Shown: positions 37,901-48,128 of the stretch, piece after piece | How the letters are laid out: each line of letters begins with the position of its first letter | Position numbering within the stretch: position 1 is the first letter of the stretch | From: Anticarsia gemmatalis | Lineage: Eukaryota > Arthropoda > Insecta > Lepidoptera > Erebidae | Assembly: GCF_050436995.1 (NCBI RefSeq) | Contig: NC_134747.1 | Coordinates: 5,587,501 to 5,651,500 of the forward strand | Direction: 5' to 3' | Length of the DNA: 64,000 nucleotides | Translations under genes and position numbers: made by a program | Notes under the pieces: model-generated | Seen by the model: the letters and a program-made list of their open reading frames with translations, nothing else | Databases searched by the model: none | Told to the model about the DNA's origin: nothing

Positions 37901-40609
37901 GAAAGGCTTACTTTTGCCGGCTTTCCTAAGCAGATAAGCAAGTCCAAACACGTAGAATATCCCAAAGTCCTCGAAAGCACCCTGAAGTTGACCGGTCCAT
38001 AGCAACCGAAACGTTTTTCTACAACTATAATCTCCAAATCCTGGATTAAAATGTCGCCATTGTAAACAAAAGGAAGATTTGTATAAACAATACACCAGAT
38101 TAACCGTATTGTGCCACCGTTACACTTAATACTGTAAATAAACAATGGATCTATGATTATAAGAATAATAGTCAATGTTTTTATTAGTGTCTACTAAGCT
38201 TCAATATTGAGGAGAATCTGGTCATTATAATTCCAGAATGTTCTTGGAAGGCTGCTTTACTCAGCTATCTTTCTGTCTCTATTAGTTACTAAAGGACTTC
38301 TACTTGTCGAACAGGAACAATTATGAAATAAGTCCATGCTAGTTTCTTTGAAGATATATTATTATTTATTCTAATAGCAATCGAAATAATTTTAGAAGAT
38401 ACATAGGCCCTGCATCGTGAAAATATTATTTCCTTTGATTTTAAAATAAAAGAGAACCCAACTCTGATTTGCACATCTTTAAGTTAAAGTTTTAAAAACA
38501 GGATTATATTAATTCAGTTGTAATGTAACTAACCCGATTTACCTAAGATCAAATTATTTGTTTATTTTGTACATCGCATTTCACTGCAGCTTACCTACTT
38601 ACTTTATATTCACAAAGTGGGAAAAGTTAAGTATAACATGTTAACAACTCACTTTTTGCTCGTCACGCCGTCATACCATCACGGTAATGAAATGAATCAT
38701 CCACTAAAATAAGAGTGACAGCGTTGTAATTGTGTTAAAGAGAGAAAGAGACGGATTATTTTAAACTCTGGATTAAATTAATCCAATGTCCAGAGGCCGG
38801 ATTAGACAACAAAGGATTAAATTACTTTGTCGCTGTAGATTTGCTTGGCGATTTAGTTAATACAGTAATGGTACACCGCTAGCCGTCAGTGTTATTAAAA
38901 GTTAAAGTCGTAGTCCATTTTAAACAGGATTTGGGGCTTAGGACCGATATTTCAGCCGTCAAATAAATTCATGGAATAGTTGAGTTTTTGCTATGGATTT
39001 GTTATTACGGACTGTTTCCGAAATTAATAAGTTTAAGTTTTCACCAATAACCTTCTTATTTATTTAACGATAAGAAAATTGCTCTTTAATAAATAAAAGT
39101 TTAGCACATTACAAGGCGGGATTAAGATTGTCCTTTCAAAATTCCTACGGAAAGCTTTTTTCCGATTTACCTCAATACATTTGGAAAATCCTACCTACAT
39201 GCTATAAATAGAAAATATATCTTTTTTTTTCCAACATTGCAATAACATGCGAAAACAGCTTTCACTGCGCACGCGTCGCAGTTAGTCGTTGTTAACGTGC
39301 GCGCCCGCATCACGCGCCCTCCGCCTCGCTTTATAGTACAATGCTACTTAACATCTTGAATATCGCAGCTACCTTACATTTCATGGGAGTTTCATTACAT
39401 GCTATTGCAGCTGCTGGGAAAATACGTTAACGTTTCCACAATGATATTACGTCATTGCTACTTAGAATGCTTTATTTCCGACATACGTATGGAAAATTGC
39501 TAGTTTGCTTGCTGAGGAAATATAATAATTAACATACGGACAGAAAATACTTAGCACGTGAAGATATAGACAACAAACAGAAATAAAGGGTTTTTATTTA
39601 GAAGGACTAATAGCTACTTTATTAATGAAGACAGAATATTAATGTTACACTGAGATCTTTTTGTTTTGTGACAAGCGCATCAGCATCATACAACCTAAAT
39701 TAGTAGAATAAAATTATAACTGAGCATATGTACATCCCGCCTGTGTTAACGTTGCCTAGATGGATTTTCAATAGACATCAGAGTTGTGAAATTCAATATA
39801 TAAAACTCAAATGAATAAACTAACTTAGGTGTAGGTATAATGATGTTGTAGGACTGCACTCATGGGTGACTCACCATGGGTGATATTGGACAACATATTC
39901 AACATGCTATTATTACTTAATCAAAAGGGACACCCATATAAATCGTTCTCTTATAATAAGTATCCCAATATATATTAAGTTCGTTCTATTTTCCTATGCT
40001 AATTTTCAGGTATTATTTAAGGTTCCGATTTTTGCCTTGTTACACGCATCTTCCTATATTTTAAACAGAGCAATATTATCTACCTACTCTATTTCAAGGC
40101 GTTTTTCAGAATTGAAGCAATTACGTAAATACTTTGTTGCTGTGCGAAGCTAGTAGGGTTGTAGAGTCACAATAATTATTATCTACTATTCGTCGCAAAA
40201 ACAGACTTGAGTGATAAATAAACTAGAAAAGCCTTACGTTGTTTAGAATAACTATAGCTATAACTATTAAAAATATAGAGTCGACCGTAAACGACTCCCA
40301 TTTCTAATATGGGTAAACTAGTATATTTCTAAAAGAAAGATATTGCGGATTTTTCACATTAAGAAGAAAATAAGTAATAGATAAAATATCTACCTACCAC
40401 TGAAATAACAAAAAGCCCCGGCTCAGTTCTCACAGACACTTATCTAGGTATACCTATAACATAGGTAGAGTCACCACTACATAGAAACATAATTAGCAAA
40501 CAAAATGCGTTACATTACCGTACCGATAACGATATTCTAAAAATGGCAGCCAGCTGAAAATTCACGTATTTTCCTGAAATATAGAAACGAAACCTTATGA
40601 TTTGACGCT

Positions 40610-40902
40610 ATTGGTTGAAGAGGTTACAAGCTGATTGGTTGGTAGGCGGGATTCATGTACGGCTGTGGTCTCATTGGTCGGCGAGGGTCCCCACTTCGCG
40701 TCATAGTGGGGAGCATCATCCCTCTGTTTATTTTTGTTGTTGCTACTTAGTTCGCTATACGCTTTCCCCGTGTGTACATGTGTTGCACAAAACAATTTGA
40801 TATATCTCGCGACAGATTGCATTCAAGTGCCGTGCTTTGATGGACTGTGTGAATAACTGGACAAAACCTGCATTGTGATAGTGTGTGCGCTTCTTTTCGG
40901 AG
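40610..40902 (+). promoter_or_regulatory. Probable gcm promoter and 5' UTR with three inverted CCAAT boxes
   Basis: Three attgg pentamers (inverted CCAAT, NF-Y type) stand in a row at 40610-40614, 40634-40638 and 40673-40677. They are followed by a GC-richer segment with a ccccact/agtgggg inverted repeat near 40690, and then about 200 bp of likely 5' UTR before the ATG at 40903. No clear TATA box is seen. The transcription start could lie near 40745-40760 (ttagttcgct). Confidence 0.5.
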
Positions 40903-43900
40903 ATGGTGATCCTGTAAGTATAATTAACGGTTATTTGTGTTCACACCTTTATGTTTTTTATTAATAAATAATATTTTTTGTGACCTATAGGTACCTATTA
41001 AAGGCTGTTTTTACAAATAACAAAGGTAGTCTTACGCGTTTAAATTATGTAAGTAGGTACTTCATACAGTCTTTATCTCATTAAATTAAAGATGAGTGGT
41101 GGTTTCAGACTTACAGTTGTAGCTGTAATTAGTATAAAATAAATTTAAGTTAATGTTATTCTATTCTATATGTAAAATAAATTTACCTATAGAATAGAAT
41201 AACAATAACTTCATAACTAATAACTTACAGTGTACTGAGTATCTAATTAATAGTAATTGTATTACCTACTTACCTAATATTCCGTAGCTAACAAGGATTC
41301 TTTTTTAATTAACGTAAACACAAATAAAATAAAAAAGATGTAACTTAGAATCAGTCTTCCGAAACTAGAAGCATGACTAAAAGGACAGATCTACGCCAAA
41401 AGGTAGGAAAAAGTATTAGAAACTAGGTAAAATCTTCTAGAACACTATCAAGGATACAATAATAAATATAATACAACCTCCAACATTTACATTTAGGTTA
41501 ACCGGCGGATTAAAAATGGTTGCACATAATAATCAATACTCCATGGTGGATGATTGATCTCTTCTATCTTAACAATAATAATTAATAATAAATTCAATAT
41601 GAGTATTTAATTATCTTAAGCTTCCAATCATTCAGTAGATATCTATTAACCCAGTGATGACATTATTAATTAACTTAGCACTCTTTCAAACAAAGCTATT
41701 TGTACCGTGAGCATGGCCTTTGCACAGTTGAAATACGGGTTTTTAAACTTTGTTATCATAATATGCGTATGTTAAGGTAGAGAAGAGAACGACAGTAAGA
41801 CAGGTTCGTTGGCAAGACAGAGTAGAGAACGATAGCTGACAAATTTTATCCCAATATTTTATTTAGACATGAATATAATTGTTTATCTTTTGCGATCTTC
41901 TAAGCATAAATATTACGGTATCTAACAAGTACCTAACAAAGTGGTCCGTAGCTTTGCCTTATAAGAAGAAAAAAACGGGTTACCTAATTAATTGTGTCTT
42001 GTTAAATTAAAAACTAAAGTCAAAAGTTTTTTTTTGTTTTCGAAAATAAAGGCATTCTCGTTGTACATGAAGGTATATTAGAATATTTAGTGATGAGAAA
42101 TTTTAGTAATATCTTCGATTATTTCTTATTTAACTAAAACAGTCTTAGCTGAAGCAAAAAAATAAATTTAATGTGATACCTCAATACTTATAAATTGTAA
42201 AAAACACGTTATCAGCTTCAAGTGCTTACATATATTATCTACTTTAAAACATAAACTTAACAGTCAAACCATAATAAAAACAACTTAAACCGATCGATAA
42301 TCAACAACCAACAAATCGTAAAATTATAAATTTCCAATGAATATTGATGGGCGGTCATAACCGTCGTTCAAACGGTACGTTCGTATAATAAATAAGTTCA
42401 ATAAGTAGGAGTATAAAGTAAATGTAAAGTGAAACATGGAGGGTTGAGGAAGGTGCTGTAGGGTCTTCAATTGATTCTAATTGAAACTCATTGAGACTGT
42501 GACGTCGCAACGTTGCTGCGTTAGCTTGTTTGGAACAAATACGGCAAAATTATATGGTTGTTTTAAGCTTCACCGGTATGTTAAATAAAGATGCTAATAT
42601 TTTATAGTTTCGCATTCTTAAAAAATATATATTTGTATTTACTTAGTACAGAATAATTTGTTGGTCGGGAATAATAGTAGGTAGAGCTTTAAGTAATGTC
42701 AATAGCATTTTTCTTACAAAGTTCTAAAAACGTAGGTTCCTCAATATTTTGATTTTTTTTTTCGATTAACGTTTACAACATTTAATTATCTTTACTTAAC
42801 GGCGAATTAAGATTTTACTCTCAAAATGCATTTTCATTGAAGAACTTAATTAAAATGTTCAGTTCATATTCTTTTATTAAGCCGTTTATCGCCGGATGTC
42901 ACACATTGAAGCGCGTTTCTGTACATTTGTATGTTTTCTTGAATACTCTAATTAATGACTTTATTAATAATAGATTTAATTAAATTCATAAGTGTGATTT
43001 TATAAGCTTAAAGGCCACATATGGGCATTCTTTTCTGTTAAATATCCACAATGACTTGTCTAAATTATAATATAACTTGAAATAGACTAACTTTCGATTA
43101 ATTTCATCGTGCAATTGCTACCACAACATACCTAGACATCATATAAAGAAACCTCCGTATTCTAGAGATAATTTCATTTCTTTTAAATTCTTCAGAAGAT
43201 CTGAGGAGCATATTAAGTAAGTCTGTTCGTTTATTTACCGAGTCCCTCGTGCGTAGTTATGTACACAAAGTTATTTGGCCAATTAAGGCGGCCGCCCCTT
43301 CAGACGGCAATTCTGAAGCAATTGGCTCAACGAACGAGGGGAGATCGAGCTTTCTCTGCGATTTTACTTGCTTTTGTTTGGTGCTTAGTCTACTTCAAAC
43401 TGAGTCTTTTAATACTGTAAACTGTAGATTTCATTAAAAATAATTAGATAAAGTCAGGTGTCATATAGAAAACGGTAGGAACACAAGTAAAATCGTATTG
43501 GATTTTGAAGTCTGTCGTACATAACGATTGCAGCCTGCCCCTGGGTATTAATGGAAATATCTACTAAAGCTAAATAATTTATCCAAAAAAACTAAATAAA
43601 AATGTAAGACTACCTTTGTAACACCGTCTATTATTCTATCTATTATTACCGTCAATTTAAGATGTCTACTTACCTGCGACGGATTGTTAAAACTGACTTC
43701 AAAGTACCTTCCTAATTGTATAAAGGAAATACCTACTTCATAAAATGTTCTACAACATCTTAATTTCTTGCAGTACCAGCAACAGACCTGACATGTCGGA
43801 AGGTCAGACGCCAGACTGGGACATAAACGACGCGGTAGTGCCGCGGGTGGCGTCGTTTGACACCTTCGGCGAGTGGTGCGACGGCCACGTGCGCCGTGTG

Positions 43901-45468
43901 TACCCGCCCGCGTGTGAGGAGGCACGTCGCCATGCGTCCGGCTGGGCCATGAGGAACACCAACAACCACAATGTACATATACTGAAGAAGAGCTGTCTCG
44001 GAGTCCTCGTCTGCTCTGCGAGATGCCGCCTACCTGACGGCTCCAGAGTACATCTGAGGCCAGCGATTTGTGATAAAGCGAGGAAGAAGCAGCAAGGTAA
44101 TTGCGATTACTAAATTGAATCTTTTTATAAATTAGGATTCCAATTCAGTCAGAGTTCGCCGCATAGAATACGTCCCTATGTGTAAATAATTAAAATAGGT
44201 GGAGCTTTATAGTTTGCGTTTTTTCTGTTCAGTAATCTATTGAAATAACATGATAAAAGTAATTTTCCAATAACAACAACTTTATTTCTCCAACAGGTAA
44301 ACCATGCCCTAACAGACTATGCAACGGCGGTCGTCTCGAAGTGCTTCCCTGTCGTGGTCACTGCGGCTACCCCGTCACACACTTCTGGCGGCACACAGAA
44401 CACGCCATATTCTTCCAAGCGAAGGGTGCGCACGATCACCCACGACCTGAAGCCAAAGGAGCCAGTGAAGTAAGGCGGTCGCTCGGTGCTGGTAGAAGAG
44501 TACGAGGCCTGGCCTTACTGCTGGCGAGGGAGGCGGCCATAGCAGACAAGATATTAACTGTGAAGCCTGACAAACAACTAGCACAGAAAGTGTGCAATCC
44601 TCACCCACAACCACCACCACTCATACCTGACAGCCAAAGAGGTAAGAATCAATTTTTACTACTATGCGGAAATCTTAATTTTATTTAATATGCTTTTAAA
44701 ACTTTCTTTTAAAACATGGTTTTAATCATAGTTTTTCTGTTAACAGCACAACTGACATGCACATGTGGACCTTTCGAGTGCTCATGTCGGTGGCGGGCCG
44801 AGCCCACGCCTGAGAGCTATGCGACAGCAGCCTGGTCTCCACAAGAACAACAAAACTACCAGGCGTACATACCTCCTACGCCTCAAGGTCCTATTCTACA
44901 GCAACAGCATTACGATCCTACGGCGCTACCTGCAGACGACATCTTCCACCCAGAAGAAATCTTCCAACTCGACCAACCCATCAGGCTAGACTTCCCAATA
45001 GAAGAACATACGCTAGAATCTCCTTTAACGTTTGCTGATCTCAATAGTGAAAACTCCAGGCCAGAGGAGGCTTACTGGCTAGACTGGCAGCGAGCCGCGG
45101 GCGGCTCTGAATCTAGTGAAACCCCCTCCCCTGAACTGTTCGGCAATAGCTACCAACAGGCGGAAGCGTACTGCGAACAACAAACGTACATTCCACAAGC
45201 GTATTATCCAGAAGAAGCCCAATATTACCCTAATGAGCACACGAGAACTTCCCCTATAATGGACAAGGCACAGTATTACCCCACTGAGAGCACGAGAACG
45301 TCGCCCGTCATGGACATGCAGGACCAGAGGTTCTACAGGTACGGGCAGGACTGCTCACAGACTAACCTCGACATGCAGACGTGGAACTACTCCGACTGCG
45401 CCTTCACCTCCAACGACATGTCCACAGTCAGTTTACACAAACAATACTTCGATGTTGTAGACTTGTAA
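40903..45468 (+). CDS. gcm: Glial cells missing (GCM-domain transcription factor)
   Basis: Four coding exons: 40903-40913, 43774-44096, 44297-44641 and 44747-45468. Phases join exactly for 466 residues. The first exon encodes only MVIL with the last codon split (CT|T). The GCM zinc-binding DNA domain starts at WDIND (residue 19) and runs to about 170, with RNTNNHN, LKKSCLGVLVC, RPAICDKARKKQQ, the Cys/His cluster CRGHCGYPVTHFWRH, and FFQAKGAHDHPRPE. GCM proteins bind ATGCGGGT-like sites; in flies gcm sets glial and blood-cell fate. The remaining 290 residues are disordered, rich in Gln/Pro/Tyr/Glu, fit for transactivation and rapid turnover, and include a duplicated 17-residue unit (384-400, 401-416). 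The ORF ends cleanly and a poly(A) signal follows. Identity is certain; whether it is the only gcm copy in the genome is not known from this window. Confidence 0.96.
41155..41203. repeat. Perfect foldback hairpin in gcm intron 1, 16-bp arms
   Basis: gttattctattctata at 41155-41170 and its reverse complement at 41188-41203, with a 17-nt loop. Confidence 0.9.
41204..43773 (+). other. gcm intron 1, remainder
   Basis: AT-rich intron without coding exons. A GCM-consensus octamer atacgggt lies at 41733-41740. A GC-richer patch at about 43245-43350 could be an intronic enhancer. The acceptor at 43771-43773 (ttcttgcag) is strong. Confidence 0.5.
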
Positions 45469-45597
45469 ATATTAAATATTATTTATGTATAAGTTAGTGT
45501 AAGTTGTTAATTTTGTCTCTAAGATACAAATAGTTATATAAACATTATGTTCCTACCATGGTTTTAAGGTAACTTAACCTTGATTTGAAATGTGAGA

Positions 45598-45603
45598 AAT
45601 AAA
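45598..45603 (+). terminator. gcm poly(A) signal
   Basis: AATAAA 130 bp after the gcm stop codon, following an AT-rich 3' UTR. It is 25 bp from the opposing signal at 45628-45633. Confidence 0.7.
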
Positions 45604-45627
45604 ATACAGTTTGTATAAAATCGTCTA

Positions 45628-45633
45628 TTTATT
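45628..45633 (-). terminator. Probable Atg17 poly(A) signal
   Basis: The plus strand reads tttatt (minus strand AATAAA). Other minus-strand hexamers lie just upstream, near 45675. It is placed where a transcript from the left-reading Atg17 gene would collide with gcm. It would imply a 2.5 kb 3' UTR. Confidence 0.5.
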
Positions 45634-45639
45634 GTATAT

Positions 45640-48128
45640 AAAAATTACATTAAAATTGTCAATTTTACATTTTTTATTTTCTAACAATAAAATTGGTCAC
45701 TACAAAATAGTCCATTAAGCGATCGCACGATTTTATTATGCATTGCAGAACATTCCAAAAACTGTCCGTATGACACTTTACATGACACCGTAATTTGACA
45801 ACACACAGTTCGCAACCTAAACTAGCTCCTTGTGAACGAGTTATTCGTGTCCAGCACAAATAAAGCTATACGATATACCAGTGAGCGCGGGGCCGACCAC
45901 CAGCCCCACTCGTGTTACTTCATAAACCCAACAAACCGACAGTCCATCGCCACCACTAACTCTTTCTTACAATCAACATGAATTTGGCTGATATCCAATT
46001 ATCAAAACTTAATTTAAATTCGACACAATTATAGATACCTATAACGATTTCTCAAACAACTATTTACATAAAAATTGCGTGTACGTTGCATAATGCTTAT
46101 ACCCCAATACGTAGGCTGCTATTGAACCGAAGAACTGACGTAGAACAAACATATTAGCAGGTCATCTGTGACAATGTGCAGCCTAAGTATCGAGTAAGAC
46201 TCTAGAACAAATATTCATATCACTGCTTCACGCAGCCTCACCATAACATATTCCAGTAACATATTGAGAATCTATATAACGGAGAATGATTTCATTGATA
46301 TGAACGTGTTTACTAAACGCTATAAGAAATTAAACATCCGTAACGTGGTCATCGATAACATTTTTACTTCTGAATATTGCTTAACAGAGCCGAATTATGT
46401 GAGACAGTTCTGCCGGCACGTAACGTGCGTGTACTTAATCTTCCGAATTAACGTTACACTTAAAAATAGGCCCCTAACTCAATAACGAGCACGCCACGTG
46501 TCGCGCCGGCAGCACGGCCCCGGGGTCAGGAGAGCACAGCACGCACTATCACAGCACTCGGCATCAGCCGATAAGTGCCTCTAACCGTATTTCCATCGCT
46601 GTGTTTCGTATCCATGGAACTAAGACTAGAGACACCGGTAGCCCCATATCGGGCGCCACTTATAATAAGGCCACAAACAAATTTAACGTGAAGCAATGTT
46701 CTCTTAATATTACAATAACACCATAATTTGCGCTTCGAACGAATCTAGTTTCGTGTTAGAAATGCTAAAACAATATTCGGACGCAAGTGTCTGTGCCTCA
46801 CTATTATAATTTATTATTCTTCTCTCTTCTTGTCACTGAGCACGTCAGCGCGGGGCGAACGGTGCACTTCATAAGAGTGGTTGCTTCACTCTAGCGACTA
46901 TCAAATATCATAAGTGCGAGGTTGTAGGGACGCGGCGCTTGGGGACGGACTCGACTGTTTAACTGAACAATGCTTGATATTCGCTAGAGAAGGTTGCAGA
47001 CTGCATAACTATTGTCTTTCAACTTCTCAAATTGCGTATACCACGCAATGCTCTGACCTACACAAACATAAGAATCATAATATTCATTTTCATATCAACG
47101 ATGTCGTAGTCCATCTCCAAGGTGCGCGCCTCCACTAACAAAGCCTAAGTATAAACTACACAGTAGATTCTGTCAACGGTTCAAAGTACGGGCGAGATCG
47201 AGTGTTAAAGCGTTACCATTGCAGAAGCCTATCGACAAAAATGTAAGAGAAATTCCTAAGAGGAACGACTGCTCTACTAAATAATCACTATGACTTAGTT
47301 ATCAAGATAGTACTTATATAGGTAGGAGAATCTTAAGGAGAATGTGACGCTAGACGTAATTAGACACATATTAGCTAGTAGACACAAAATGCACTATGCC
47401 GTTTGTGAACAAAGCGCCGAGCTTCAAATCAAATATACAGCGATACCACATATAATAATTTTTGTGCTAGAATATGAATCGATAATCACCAATAACATTA
47501 CACTACAATAAAAAAGCGAACGTAGTTCGGTACGATACAAGAAAATAAACGTTTATCTGAATTCTATCCAAAATAAGATCGTTCTATGAGGAACTAAAAT
47601 ATAACACACAACACAACATAGAGATAAGAGATATAAAATACGAATACGACCGCAACATAAATCACGTAAAGCTTCAACACGACTAAACGAATTTGTACTA
47701 TTGAAAAGAAATCACTGCCCAATCGAGATACAGAAGTTCAACAGAGGGAATCGGAGACCGCGATATCTACGATACGTTCTAAATACAGAGAATATAGGAG
47801 AGAGAGGGAAACGCCCGGAGCGAGCGGGCTCGAAAGTTTCGTACTAAACCGCGTGCCGCGGAACGTGAGCGTCGAGCGCGACGTACAGAGTCACACGGTA
47901 CCCGCGTGATAGTCGCAGGCGGGCACGCATATCGCGGCTGACACGGGGAGTGGACGCCGCGCCGCGCTTAGGTCAGGTCAGACAAACACAGTGACACTGA
48001 CATTTGGCTGTCGTCGGGCGCCAGTAGGGACGCAGCCGGGCGCGGCGCCGTCACCGCCAGAGGCTGGCGGCGCGGCGCGGCGGCGCGCGGCACTATTGCG
48101 GCGCGGGCGGCGGGCGGCGGCGCGAGGG
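45640..48128 (-). other. Likely 3' UTR of Atg17; no coding exon
   Basis: 2.5 kb between the gcm poly(A) site and the Atg17 stop codon. No protein exon is supported. The part nearest the stop, about 47820-48128, is very GC-rich with runs of gcggc/gcgcg. The rest is AT-rich with mixed composition. No strong minus-strand AATAAA close to the stop was noticed, so a long 3' UTR is the simplest reading. Confidence 0.45.

Larger units (their letters stand above)
22479..40560. other. Long gene-poor stretch upstream of gcm
   Basis: About 18 kb without a supported gene, apart from the weak candidate exon at 29546. It is AT-rich with islands of higher GC at about 26460-26640, 31820-31960, 33140-33180, 35170-35240 and 39270-39320, plus foldbacks at 26357 and 31718. 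Hand scanning finds GCM-consensus-like octamers at 22760-22767, 25602-25609, 29540-29547, 35224-35231 and 39303-39310. The likely content is regulatory DNA of gcm or a non-coding RNA; I cannot tell which. Confidence 0.4.

Noticed and set aside
9794..40902. A second gcm paralog (as in Drosophila gcm2)
   Set aside because: No WDIND or RNTNNHN-type coding was found elsewhere in the window; only one GCM domain is present.
43548..43978. Minus-strand frames opposite gcm exon 2
   Set aside because: Shadows of the GCM-domain coding sequence, which is unmistakable on the plus strand.
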